A stretch of DNA of 64,000 bases from Gorsachius magnificus (GCA_034008185.1 CM067085.1:76992275-77056274); one strand, 5' to 3'; shown: positions 37,101 through 48,790, numbered from the stretch's first letter. Translations and numbers: made by a program. The notes: generated by a model not told the origin, from the sequence alone.

Positions 37101-40100
37101 CTATTACTTAGTTACACAGGTAAACTTCAAAGCCTAACTATGCAACTTATTTTTTTTAATTAAGTACTTGACAGACAATTGAAAGTCAAACTATCACAGT
37201 TCTTGGGCATGCTACCATTACAATTAATTGATTTTTTTATTATTATTATTTTTATTTTTAATTATTACCTATTCTTTAACTCTTTGAAGACTCAGACAGT
37301 TTTATGTTTGTTCCGCTCGTGCTTCAAGCTAGATACATGCAAATCAGCTCCAGCTTAGAAGCCAGTGACTGTAATAGTACAGCCCGATACAGTTATGCTA
37401 GCAAGGTGTCAATCCTGCCTGACTTGATTAGATCAGAAAGAAACATCGGGAAAGCACTGCATGCACCTTTTAACAGCAAAAGAAAATTATAATCCTGACA
37501 CAACAAAAAAGTAGAAGAGTCTTTTTAAACATAGGGAGCCTGTGCAACACAGAGGTCAACTTACGCAGACTGGAGTCTTGCTCTGTAAACGAGCACACAC
37601 AGGACCCTCTGCTGATTAAAGATATTAATAACTACAGGAAAAGGATGGGAATTATTTGATGATGATACCAAATGAAACAATACTAATGGGAGGAATGCAG
37701 TCACTTATCTATAGATCTGAAGCTGCCTGTTATCATTTCTTAGTGGTTACACTTTATCCTTTCACTTAACAGTACTACAAAAGTATCGTGAATACAGAAT
37801 TGCCTTTCTTTGACCACAGACATAGAAAGTAAATTATTATGCACATACCTTTTACACTTCTCCGAGACAGAAGGCTGGCTAAGTACCTGCACGCTATCTT
37901 GCTCCTTTGCAAATTCAACAACTAAGGTGTGACCTAAAAGTTTCAGCTGATGCAGTCTTGACAAAGCCTTCAAATAATTAAAACGGAGAAAAGAAAGAAA
38001 GGGAAGGGGAAAACCGTCAGAATTATTTCAAAGCATAACTGTTTTTTTTCTTTGGTTGGTAAACTAGCCACAGGATGCAGTCCCAACTGCTTTAAGCTCA
38101 GTCTGTGCCACTACAGACACATGCAGCTCTGCACCATCCCTGCCTTCGCAGCCCTGCAGAGACCCAGGCCGTATGAACACAGCAGTGAGACTGCAGCCTT
38201 AACAACGATACTTATTACATAGCCTGGTAAATCTTCGTGATTTATGTAACCAGCCTCCTGCTCAGAAACTACAAATGTGCTGAAGTCCACCAGTAACAGC
38301 TGGGAATTTTAAAATCAAGATTCTTAACAGTGTCGCTAGGAAGCTCCAGCATTCTGCAAGTCCAGATCCTGACAGGCTGCTAACAACTGACACAAAGCCA
38401 CCTAAATTCACCACTGCTCACCTCACACAGCCTTTGTAACTTTTTTTTGAGTAATACTTTACAGCATGATCTAAAAAAACCATAAAAGCAACACCAAAAA
38501 AAACATGGTGTAAGAAGGAAATTCAGGGGCCAGGCTTTTCACCAGATTCGTATTTAAAAAGCATTATTAGTATTACCTTTTTGGTGTCCATGCCCCCCAC
38601 TAACAGGGTAGTTTTCTTTTTCTTATCAAAGTTAGGCATTCAAGGCAATCTTGAATTGCATACATCACTATGTCTGAATTTTATGGCAAACATGGAATTA
38701 TGCACGAGACAAGTAACTTATGTTTGGTTTGTAGTTAATACATAAATGCCCACACACCCTAGGCAAGGCCCCGACCAGTCACCTAAGTTTTTAAGTGATG
38801 GGTTGGATCAGATGACTTCCACAAGCCCCTTCCAACCCACTTCTCTTACAACTCTACAGAAGTGTTTATTTTACCAACTCCTTCAAGCACCTCCTGAAAC
38901 AGAACTTTAATACTGCATTGCTCTGCATTTCCCCCTTGCCCACCCCTCCGCCCCCCCCCCCGACACTGAGTACTAGATGATGTGTAAACCATTTCAGGGC
39001 ACAACTGGCAATTCAGAAGAGTGTTTTGCTAAAACATTCAATAACAAACTCAATACAAACCTTCACAGCTGCATTTTCACTGGGGAAGGTAGCAAAAGCA
39101 GTATGTTTCTAGAAAACAAACAAACAAAAACTGTCATTCTGAATTCAGATCAGAAAGGTAAGAAATTGCATGTAGAACATATACCCCAAGTAATTCCTAA
39201 GTTCAGGTTTACGTATTGGAGAGCTTCCAGACAGCTGCCATCTACTGTGGGGCAAAGGAGAAGGACTAGAGAATGTTTTTCTTAAGAATTTAGGACAAGC
39301 ACCTCTTGCAGTCAAAAATTAAGCTAGGAACTCAGCAGTTTGAGGACTACAGGAAAACAGTACTTTTTTTTAGGTGAGCAAAAGTCATCCTGAACTGCAA
39401 GAAAGCACGTACTGATAAAGGAGTTTAGTCCTCTTTTCAAAAAAGGAAACTTATTTCAGCACCCCTCTGCAGGATGTTTTCATCAAAGCAACTCCTAAAA
39501 GCAATACTTTTCCTGCTACAACAGTCGTAACTACTGCTGTGCTCTGAAAGTTTGGACGGTTTCTGACCAACATTTTCTCTTACGTTTTAAGTTTTAAAAA
39601 AACCCCTTAAACTTTCCAAATCACATCAAATCCTCACAGAACACACAGTTCATCTTAAATTTGTTCATTATGGTTCAGTCTCCGTTACTTCACCTTGCCA
39701 CTACACGATTTGGTATTAAAGACATAAAACATTAGTATGGTTAAAAGAGCCGCTATCGGGAAAATCAGTGTAACCAAGTCAGTATCTTTAATCTCCTGTA
39801 AGAGAAAGCGTGACCCTGACGCAAGATGCAGACATGGTTTATCTGCAGTTCTGCAGGAGCGCAGGGCTCTTTCCAAACAGCATTTGTCACCGGAGAGATA
39901 CTCCGATGTTCCTGTGATTTGGGGGAAGACAACTATAAAAAAATTAAAACAGCGATTTCAAGAGACGGGCCTATGAAACCGCATCCCTGCGGCGACCAGC
40001 GGCCCCCCCTGCCCCGCTTCGCCACAGCTTTATTCCCCGCAGCGGGCGAGGCCCGAGCTACGGCCGAGGGCGCGGGGCCCGCAGCCGGCGGGGACGGGAT

Positions 40101-40435
40101 CCCCGCGTCCGCCGCCGCCCCCCCGGGGGGGGGGGCCCCCCCAAACCCCCCCCCCCCCGGCCCGGCAAGCGGCGGGCCTCCCCCCCCCGGCCCCGGCCCT
40201 CACCAGCCGCCCGTGGTCCGACAGGACGCGCACGGACACGGCCCCGAAGTGCTTCAGCAGATCCTCCTTCTCCGGCGCCGCCAGCTCGGCGGGCAGATGC
40301 CGCACCAGCCGGGACCGGGCCCAGCCCTGGGCCGGCCGCCAGCCCCGATCCCGGTCCGGGCCCCAGCCCCGGGCCCGGGCCCGCCGCCAGCCCCGGCCCG
40401 GGCGCCCGCGCCTCCTCACAGCCCGGCGCCGCCAT
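28115..40435 (-). CDS. RNPC3: RNPC3, U11/U12 snRNP 65-kDa protein (minor spliceosome), 14 exons
   Basis: RNPC3 binds U12 snRNA and bridges U11 and U12 in the minor-spliceosome di-snRNP. Coding exons in transcript order: 40204-40435, 39061-39108, 37849-37967, 36602-36682, 35737-35848, 35173-35241, 33552-33700, 32496-32621, 31207-31343, 30198-30359, 29935-30029, 29796-29854, 29115-29247, 28115-28174. Exons 2-14 total 1350 nt with consistent phases and GT/AG sites. With exon 1 the product would be about 526 residues (human about 517). RRM1 spans exons 1-3 (LVRHLPAEL as RNP2, HTAFATF as RNP1). A proline-rich then acidic stretch follows in exon 7 ([16 protein letters not shown], then EEEEEQLSS). 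RRM2 spans exons 11-14 (CRIYVKNLA as RNP2, GQAFIGLP as RNP1), ending GKRKK. Oddity: the expected ATG at 40435 ([10 protein letters not shown]) is out of frame with RRM1 by one base; see findings. Confidence 0.95.
31714..31969 (+). mobile_element. CR1 LINE 3'-end fragment in an RNPC3 intron
   Basis: Sense-strand CR1 tail: GGTTTTAAACTAAACCAGGG, then TTCCAGTGAGGGTGGTGA, and ending CATTCTAGGATTCTATGA. It lies in the intron between exons 8 and 9, antisense to the gene. Confidence 0.92.
38800..38865 (+). mobile_element. Degraded CR1 tail in an RNPC3 intron
   Basis: GGGTTGGATCAGATGACTTC followed by CCCCTTCCAACCCACTTCTC resembles the last ~65 bp of CR1. It is short and diverged, and the terminal repeats are lost. 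Confidence 0.45.
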
Positions 40436-40478
40436 CGCCGGGCGGCGGCCGCGCACAGCCGGAAGGAAGGGTTGCAAA

Positions 40479-40488
40479 TCTCGCGAGA
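40479..40488. promoter_or_regulatory. TCTCGCGAGA (CGCG) element 1
   Basis: Exact palindromic TCTCGCGAGA, 44 bp upstream of the RNPC3 ATG. This motif is known in vertebrate CpG-island promoters and is bound by BANP (earlier linked to ZBTB33). Confidence 0.8.
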
Positions 40489-40514
40489 GCAGGGGCGGGG
40501 GCCCGGGCCGGAAC

Positions 40515-40524
40515 TCTCGCGAGA
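40515..40524. promoter_or_regulatory. TCTCGCGAGA (CGCG) element 2
   Basis: Second exact copy, in a longer perfect palindrome ACTCTCGCGAGAGT (40513-40526). Its centre is 36 bp from that of element 1. Confidence 0.8.
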
Positions 40525-41334
40525 GTGGCGGTCCCGCGGGCGGGGCGGGGGCTGCCGCGGAGGGCGGGAAGCGGGCGGTGGGGCTGCGGGCAGCGCGGGG
40601 TCGGGGCCGCCAGAAGCCGGGGCGGAGGGGGCTGCGGCTGGCCCTGCCCTGCCCTCCCTGGCCTCGGGGGCCGGGGTGCAGCCGCCGCACCACAGCGGAA
40701 CCAGCGCTCCGGGGGGGGGGGCGGCGCCGGCCGCTTCCCCTCCCTCAGAGCGGAGGGCTTGTCTGCAGGCGGAACGCCGAGGGGTTGCGCTGCTTTCAGA
40801 GCGCCATTCCTGTCAGCCTTGGGCTGGAGGGACTTCTCCCGTCCTCCTGCCGCCTCGCCCGGGCAGCGAGCTGCCTGGGTTCTTCTGGCACAGGCGTTGC
40901 CGTGGGTGAGGCACAGCCGCCCTGACAGCCCCTGGCTGCGGCCGGAGCGGGCATCCCGCCGGCGAGCGCGGTTCCCGGCCGCCTCCTGCTGGAGCCGGGC
41001 TGGTCCGGAGCCAGCCTGTCCCGGGCTGTGGCCTCAAAAGTGTGTGTGTGGGAGGGGGGGGGAGGGGGAAATCCCCAAACTTGAGCGATGAAATCTCAGG
41101 TCTTACCGCCTGCCGACATCCCCCTTGCCGCTGGCTCTGGGTCCGACAGCCATGGAGCCTGGTGCCGCTGTGCGGAGCCTGGAGGGGCAGCGAGAGCAGA
41201 GGGAGACCCGAGCTCTGGGGCTGGTGACTGGGGTGCGCTGAAGCCAGGCACGGAGAAAAAATGTTTTGCAGGCTGCGCAATGTACCTGGTGAATAGGGAA
41301 TGATTGCTCATGGCATCTTTCAGTACAACAAAGC

Positions 41335-41900
41335 ACAGAATCACAGAATCGTTTGGGTTGGCAAAGCCCTTTAAGCTCCCCCAGCCCAACCGCCCCCCTA
41401 CCCCTGCCATCCCACCCCCAAACCCTGGCCCTCAGCACCGCCTCTGCCCGGCTGTTAAATCCCCCCAGGGCTGGGGACTCGACCCCTTCCCTGGGCAGCC
41501 CCTTCCAGTGCCTGACAGCCCTTTGGGGAAGGAATTGTTCCCCAGGGCCAACCTCACCCTGCCCTGGCACAACTTGAGGCCGGTGCCCCTCGTCCCATCG
41601 CCCCTTCCCTGGGAGCAGAGCCCGACCCCCCCGGCTCCCCCCTCCTCTCAGGCAGTTGTAGGGAGCGATGAGGGCTCCCCTCAGCCTCCTCTGCTCCAGG
41701 CTGAACCCCCCCAGCTCCCCCAGCCGCTCCCCAGCAGCCTGGGGCTCTGCCCGGCCCCAGCCCCCCCCGGCCTTGGGGGGGAGGGGCCCAACCCTGACCC
41801 CAGCTTCGGGGGGCCCCCCCGTGCCCAGCACAGGGGCACGGTCCCTGCCCTGCTCCTGCTGGCCACACCACTCCTGATACAAGCCAGGATGCCGCTGGCC
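41335..41900 (-). mobile_element. CR1 LINE fragment, about 565 bp
   Basis: The plus strand starts CACAGAATCACAGAATCG and runs through the reverse complement of the CR1 3' region to the TACAAGCCAGGATGCCGCTGG block. It lies just beyond the RNPC3 CpG island. The long frames across it, such as 41103-41915 minus and 41304-41999 plus, are repeat-derived. Confidence 0.92.
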
Positions 41901-44900
41901 TGGTCCCCTGGTCACAGAAGGAGATCAGTCCACAAAGTCCCCAAGGCTGCGGCTTTTCCCTGGAGAGCCCTGGTGGGGCCGGCTCTGTATGGGCCGTAGC
42001 CCTGCGGGGGCCTGGGGCACGTGTGTTTCCTGACTGAACTGAACATGGACAGTTTGGGGAAAGAGCTGGCCGCTGTGGGTGGTCACAGTGGGTAGATCAG
42101 ATGGCAATTCAAGTTCATTCGACGTGTTTGGGAAGGACTTGGGGAAAAAAGACTGGGGAAGCACAGGGCGTTCAAAAGGGATCTAGGAGAAAAGCAGAAG
42201 TTGAGCAGCAATTTCTTACAGGATCCATTACTGCATTTTTGTTGCAGCATGAGCTGGGCAATATCTTCGACCTTGGAAACAGGTGGAAGAATTGGCAGAG
42301 TATGCAAGCACGGCAGCGTACTTTCTCCCTGGATGATACCAGCAGTACTGTTTTTTTTCTGAGGCTGCTGAAACTTCTAACACCGGCTGGCCTAGCAAGT
42401 TCCGTGTGTGGCCTGTGCTTTGTAGGAAGTCCAGACGGCTTTCTGGGGTGTGCTGGTCAACACGCGACTGTAGCAGATGGGAGCCTCAGGATTGCAAAAG
42501 CAAGTCTGCGGTGGCTGCGCTGCTGCATCCTGTTTAAATTGGCCTGACTTTTGGTTCACTCCTGGGTAATGACACAGGAGAAATTTTTGTGCAGCAGGTC
42601 TGTGAAACTTCCCTCTTTCCCTTGCAGCTCTCTATGTTCCAGTTATTAATCTGCACATCAGTCACCAGATGGTGAAATAATGATATAACTTCAGATATGT
42701 TTTCCTCTCAAAACTAAGAAACACTGTTCTCAGTTCCCGTCAGGGTAGGCTGAGAAAAATCTGTATTTTCTAGGGACATTGAACACTGAAGTGACAAAAG
42801 CAATTTCACTGGAAACAACTCTGCTATCTCATGGCTGTTCAGCCCACCTGTCCCCCTCAGCACAGGATCCCCCTCAAAGAAAGAGGAAAATTTTTTTAAA
42901 AGTATGTTCACCCTGATGGGCTGGGCCCCTGAAGCTGAACATCTCTAGAGCAGAGGTTCTCTCTATATCCTGTACATTATCCAGACGGCGGCAACTGGAA
43001 TTTCAGTATCAGAGTAAGGAAAGAGTTGTTCCCTGCGCACTGGGAAGCCTAACAAGTTCTAATAATTTCTTTACTTTTTAAACAAAGTTCACAGGGTTTG
43101 TTCTCACAGTGGTGCCTTTTGCTTTTCTTTCCATATGCAGTTGTGTTCCGGTTGCTTTTCCTCCAAGCCTTTGTTTGAATAAAACTGTTTGTAACAGCAT
43201 CTGCACGTTTAAGGATGCCTTGCAGCATCGGAGCAAGAAGCCGTTTAGTGTAACACTTTCTCTTTATTATAAATTCCTGGATTTTAACAGTGGAGTGTCA
43301 ATCAAACCAAATTACCTGTCACTCAGTATGCCGAGGGGACGAACTACATGCTGCATTTCATCAGTTCTCAAAGTCAGTTCTCAGGTTACCTGTCTAATGC
43401 CGAGGTGATGTATCTCATATCTTAAAGCAAGCGTCGACAACCTTCCAGGCGAAAGCACAAAACACCCCTCTGCCTAAGATGAGTGCCCGGTTTTTTTTTA
43501 CCCCCGGGGGATCAGGTTCAGGACCAATGCCTTGTTGTGTGTTCTACTTCTGTGTAAGACACCTAGTGTCTTTTTCCACCAAATACCATCAATACTTTAT
43601 ATGCAAGTATGACTTCCTTCGAGATCGTTGGGCTACGAGCGCTCAGACATGCTGCCTTCTATTGAAATGAAGGGCCTGTACACACAGTTACACGCTGCCG
43701 TTCCAGGCGTAACTGGCGTTGTGCTTCCAGCAAGCTGTTGGGTACCACAAGATCTGGCAATTGCGGTCTGCAGTTTCCCCTCTTTCTGCCTCTCCTGCCT
43801 TGTGGAACGATATCTACGGCTACGTGAGACATAATTACAGGTGGCAAAAAATAGCTGGGGGAGGGGGGAATCTTCATTTTCCTTCCGACAGGGGAACGTA
43901 TAACAAGCAAATGGCTTTTGGAATAACACCACCCACAGGAATATCATTTTAGTTGTCCAGAGTTGCAAATTTGGCACTTGTCAAAATGAATTCTTTCACT
44001 CTCATCCTGTTTTTTTTTAATTCATATATTTTCTGCCTTATTTCAAAACTCATCAAAAGAGACCAGTTTAATTTTTTTTAGACCTTAAGACTATCTAGTG
44101 TAAGACATTCATTACCTGTACATCAGAATTAATTCATCATATCGGATTTGGTGACATCCTTACTCTGACTTCAGTGTTAAAAGCATCTATTGACTTCCAT
44201 ATTTGTATAGCAAGTGTTTGGCACAAGAAGCCAAAGACAGTCAAAGCTATACATAAATTTCATTGCAATCCAATTGTATGTTGATACGTGGATTTTCTCA
44301 GAATCATTGACCTGTTCAGCATGTGCTGTGCGTTAGGATGGTGTCGGTGCTGACTGCTGTTTCTGCCATTGCACCCTTGAAAGCAGAACTCCTGGGTTTG
44401 CGGATCATGGTGCAGGGTAGATTCTATCAATGGGCTGAGCAGTAAATACAATTCCTCTGTGGAAGAGCACGAGTACCTCATGGGGAGATAAACCATCCAG
44501 TTGTCAAATACGCCTTCTTCACGAGAGTAGGAGTCTTTATCAAACCATATCCAACACTGGGGTACTCGGCCTTTTTCTTGGCAGAAGTCTCAAAGAGAGA
44601 CTAATACCATTTCAAAGGACGGGTTCCATCTTAGCTCTCGAACTCCACGTGCCGCAGCTGATCCGTAACTATACAAACAGCGACTTCAGAACATGCAGCC
44701 AGGCTGCTTGGCTGTTTCTCCGAGTCCAGTCAGCTTTTACTTTTCCTTGACAGATTCAAAATACAGGTTGCAAACACCGTGTAGCGCTCCGGGTCCTACA
44801 AAGCTCCTACAGCCGCTCTTGTGTGTTTGCATACGGGTTCAGACAAACTGCGCGGTTGATAAGAGCGTCTCCATACAGCTCATTGATTTCAAGGCCTCTG

Positions 44901-46222
44901 CTGTCATACGAGGTCTGTATTTCTGCACTGGAGTGATAAATATTTCATTCTATACAGAACGACTACAGTTTATATCAAATCTGAGGTAAACGAATTAAAT
45001 CAGGCATAGCCACCTGATAAGAAAAATTGATGTTACATCTAAACAAGTTGAGACAAAGCTCCAGACAGGCCTAGATGAATTCGAGCAAAGTGAGTCTGAC
45101 ACGCTTCAGTCCTGAGGCTTTGGAGACTCGATGAAAGCCCGGGGCTCGTTATTAGTCACGACAACACTCTATTTACTGGCCTACAGGGTAACGTCCTATA
45201 TTACCAGGTCATTATTGCAATAACAGCTCTGTAGATCAAAAATATAGGGGGTATAGGTGCTATTACGTGCCATACAAATTCAGTTCTCAAAAGATATTTT
45301 TTCTGCCTAATTGCTTGTGAGCTAGGCAAGGCTAGCAAGGCATTTGTTCAGAGTTTTAGAAGCCTCAGGACGAAATGTTTTAATTACTAAGGAAAAAGGG
45401 AAAACCATGAGAGCAGTCGTGGGACATAAATGGCAAAACTGCTGGGGAGAATTTGATTTTCGTGGTGGCAGTTCTTGAACTTTCTTCCTATTAATACGAA
45501 TAGCGTAGTGTAACAAACTAGCCCTAGAAATGAGGTCACGGGAGGCCCAGAATACTGCTGACGCGGTCACGTCTGCTGCTGCATCACGTGTACGCGTTAC
45601 AGAAGCTTCGGGCATGGACAAGAGCTGTATTTTGTAAGGTACTATGTAAACACACGTGTAACCTCCGGGAGACTGCGAAATGATTGCGAAACGTCAGTTC
45701 ACTTGGCTCGTACATTTTGCGGAGGGCTTTATTTCCATTCGGAGTGTGTCTGGATACAGGTAAAGAAAAAGCCAGAAAGAGCACACGATGGCTCCTCTAT
45801 TAGTGTGCGCTATTAGATTTCCTCTCTATGAAAAGAAAATGAATAAAGTACCAAACCGATGGAGAATTCACGTAGAATTCTGCTCTTTCATGTTTGAGCG
45901 CTAGATGGCGCTGTGACTCTTAATTGCAAATGGTACTGTAAACGTTTTGTTGTTCTTCTTCCCTTTCATAGAACTCTGCAGCATTTTCGTGTATGAAAAA
46001 ATTGGCATTTTCTTGTTCTTACATGCATTGTAGCTGCTACCATAGATAGACTAGTTATATTTTATACAAATCCATATAGATAGCTCATCTTAGCAGTAGC
46101 TCTTTCTGCTGATACTGAGAACAGCACATGGTTCTAGAAGCTGTGCATAGATGTATTCTCTGTAGGTGCAGTCCACTCCATGGACTGCTTTGAGTAAAGA
46201 TTTTTTCAAAAACTAGAAAGTA
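41901..46222. other. Intergenic sequence beyond RNPC3
   Basis: No gene supported: open frames are short and without recognisable domains or splice structure. In human, the interval upstream of RNPC3 leads to COL11A1; nothing of COL11A1 is visible here. The only site I would single out is the candidate CTCF motif at 45898-45912. Confidence 0.55.
45898..45912 (+). promoter_or_regulatory. Candidate CTCF binding site
   Basis: GCGCTAGATGGCGCT matches 13 of 15 positions of the CTCF core pattern CCASYAGRKGGCRSY, including the whole AGRKGGC heart. No other match as good was noticed in the 41-64 kb interval. Occupancy cannot be judged from sequence. Confidence 0.5.
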
Positions 46223-46885
46223 GAGAATCATGGAATGTTTTGGGTGGGAAGGGACCCCTCGAGGTCACCCAGCCCAACCCCCCTGCAGGAGCAGGGACAC
46301 CTTGAACCACATCAGGTTGCTCACGGCCCCGTCCAACCTGGCCTGGAATGTTCCCAGGGATGGGGCCTCCACGCCCTCTCGGGGCAACCCCTGCCAGGGT
46401 TTCACCACCCTCACTGGAAAGAATTTCTTCCTTAGATCCAGTCTAAACCTACCCTGCTTCAGTTTAAAGCCACCCCCCCTTGTCCTGTCCCAGCTGGCCC
46501 TACTAAAAGGCTTGTCCCCCCCTTTCCTCTGGGCCCCCTTGAAGCCCTGAGCGGCCGCACTCAGCTCTGCCCGCAGCCTCCTCTGCTCCAGGCTGAACAC
46601 CCCCAACTCTCCCAGCCTGGCCCCATAGCAGAGGGGCTCCAGCCCTCGGAGCATTTTAGTAGCCCTCCCCTGGCCCCGCTCCAACAGGTCCATGTCCTCC
46701 TTGTGCTGAGGGCTCCAGAGCTGGACGCAGGGCTCCAGGGGAGGTCTCCCCAGAGCAGAGCAGAGGGGCACAATCCCCTCCCTCGACGCTGGCCACGCTG
46801 CGGGGGATGCAGCCCAGGGTAAGGTTGGCCTTCTGGGCTGCCAGCTCCCATGGCCGGCTCATTTCCAGCTTTTCATCCATCCACT
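46223..46885 (-). mobile_element. CR1 LINE fragment, about 660 bp (longest in the window)
   Basis: Reverse-complement CR1 from GAGAATCATGG through the GGGTGGGAAGGG, CCTGGAATGTTCCC and TGCTCCAGGCTGAACACCCC blocks to CATTTCCAGCTTTTCATCC. It is 5' truncated. The plus and minus frames within it are remnants without an intact reverse transcriptase. Confidence 0.92.
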
Positions 46886-46923
46886 GAGAATATACTAAGA
46901 AGTATATTTCTCAGTATACTGAG
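46883..46923. repeat. Inverted repeat and perfect palindrome at a CR1 edge
   Basis: ACTGAGAATATACT (46883-46896) is matched in reverse complement by AGTATATTTCTCAGT (46901-46915) with one bulged base. This overlaps a perfect 14-bp palindrome CTCAGTATACTGAG (46910-46923). Confidence 0.8.
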
Positions 46924-47329
46924 AAGTGATTTGATATATTTAATTCGAACTTATATTTCATTATCTCTGTCCTACGTAATTAGTTAGAATGGGGGGTTTA
47001 GTTTCAGACTTAGAATTTATTTTCTGTCCTGTAACTGCATCTAGAATTAGATGCAGTTTTCTATTTTGCACCTATTGCTATAAAATGAGATGATCTTGCT
47101 TATTTCCATCGGCATTATTTCTGATTTCTGTCGCCCTAAGCCATTTCTCCTTTTTATATTATGAAGTGCAGTGGTTTGATCCCCACTGCTGGGTCCCTTA
47201 GCCCAGAGCTCTGTTGTACTTTCACAGATGACACCATTTTACTGACAATCTTCTCAAAGTGGTTTCAGAAAAGCAGCATTCTTTCACTTAAGCTGATTGC
47301 CTTTCACCATTTGCCATTTCTGTGAACTC

Positions 47330-47665
47330 ACAGAATCCCAGCCTGGCAGGGGTTGGCAGGGCCCTCAGGAGCTCACCCAGAGCAGGGGGCACAGGACAGC
47401 GTCCAGGCGGGGGTTGAAGATCTCCAGAGAAGGAGACTCCACAGCCCCCCTGGGCAGCCTGGGCCAGGGCTCGGGCACCCTCACAGTCAACAAGTTCTTC
47501 CTCCCGTTCAACTGGAACCTCTTGTGCTTCAGTTTGTGCCCATGGCCCCTTGTCCTGGTGCTGGGCACCACTGGGAAGAGTCTGGCTCCGTCCTTGTGAC
47601 CCCCACCCTTGAGATATTTGTACGTGTTGATGAGATCCCCTCTCAGTCTTCTCTTCTTCAGGCGA
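47330..47665 (-). mobile_element. CR1 LINE fragment, GAATCCCAG-tail subfamily
   Basis: The plus strand begins TCACAGAATCCCAGCC and continues as the reverse complement of a CR1 3' region (GTTGAAGATCTCCAGAGAAG, CAAGTTCTTCCTCCCGTTCA, CTTGAGATATTTGTACGTG). It is the same subfamily as the copies at 53136, 55452 and 63325. Confidence 0.9.
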
Positions 47666-48790
47666 AAGAAGAACTTGTAGAAGAAGAACTTGTCCTAAAA
47701 ACACTTTTTTAATTTCTGCAGTAATTCTTCCATCTTCTTACGGGAAACATTAACTACAGTAAGGTTAAACGGCCTGCAGCAGGAAGAGCACAGGTACTCA
47801 ACGAGCCGCCTCCTGCACCACAGAGTTAAAGGCATGGCTTCTTCCAGGTGATCCCCATATGTCAAAAAATGTGCAGGAACGAAAGCAGGTTATACAGGTC
47901 AGAACAGCCTGTAAGCTAGGTCAGCTCCTGTCGGTTCCAGCATAAAAGAGGTTTGGAACTAGCTTCATATCCATCAGCCTTTCCCACGTCTGGACGCACA
48001 TGCAGTACGCTCCCGCCAGTCAGAGATCTGGATCCTATTTTCAGTAGGTAGGCGAGGAAACCACGCTCCTTGCGAGGTAAGTAGTGCGGAAAGCCTGTTT
48101 TGCCCACTCTGAAACAGCATCTGCAAGTCACACTGGGGGCTGATCAGGCAACGTGGTGCTACGACGCCAACTTCACCCTGATGTTGTTCTCCCACGGCAG
48201 GCTCTGAGCTGAGGTATAATTCAACATTCATCTGCAAAGTTAATGCTTTTTACAAAGGCATTAACAGTTGATTGAAGCTGAGCTCCTGTCGCATAAGCGT
48301 GCTAACTCTTGTTTCGGTGTATGTCTTTACTAATGTACTTTGAGGCAAGCCTATATAAAGGACACCAAGTTGCAGTAGTTGTGTTAAATAGATAGGTTAT
48401 TACTCATTTTACTCCCAGGTATAAGCTTACTGGCACCTTCAAAGACATCTAAGACTGCCTTCCAAAAAAAAAATAAATCATTATATCCCTATATAGGCAA
48501 CAATTACATGAAGTAAAAGTCCTTAAGTGAAATATTTGCCATTAAGATTTGTTGAAAATTCTGTGCTGCCATGATGACAGCGTTAGGGACCTCACATCTA
48601 CAGAACATGCCTGCACAGTTGCAGTGTGCACGCAGTAACACATCCTAACGGGGCAGCACGGCAGAGAAGCATAAGTCTTTCTTCAGGCTTGACCAAAGCC
48701 AGTCTTAGGTTCTAAGAGAGCTAGAGCGAAGACTGAAAGCCACTTGGTTTTATTCTTCCACCCCATGACTGGGCAGTTTAGACCCTTGTT

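Larger units (their letters stand above)
39960..40960. promoter_or_regulatory. CpG-island promoter of RNPC3
   Basis: A sharp rise in GC and CpG content covers exon 1 and the first ~500 bp upstream, typical of a housekeeping promoter. There is no TATA box. It contains an ETS-type CCGGAAG (40459-40465) about 24 bp before the ATG, GC boxes (GGGGCGGGG, 40492-40500), and two TCTCGCGAGA elements. Whether it also fires in the divergent direction cannot be told. Confidence 0.85.

Noticed and set aside
38941..38965. Poly-C run near 38949 as a regulatory site
   Set aside because: Simple homopolymer with no supporting context.
40030..40419. RNPC3 start at a GTG codon (40419)
   Set aside because: Not called as the start because it is non-AUG and the MAAP-type ATG 16 nt upstream matches the family; kept only as an alternative in findings.
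39826..41091. 421-residue plus-strand open frame across the RNPC3 CpG island
   Set aside because: GC-rich sequence lacks stop codons by composition. The product is Pro/Gly/Ala low complexity, overlaps RNPC3 exon 1 in antisense and shows no domain.
41103..41915. 270-residue minus-strand open frame
   Set aside because: Lies in a CR1 fragment and its GC-rich flank; not a conserved CR1 ORF2 segment.
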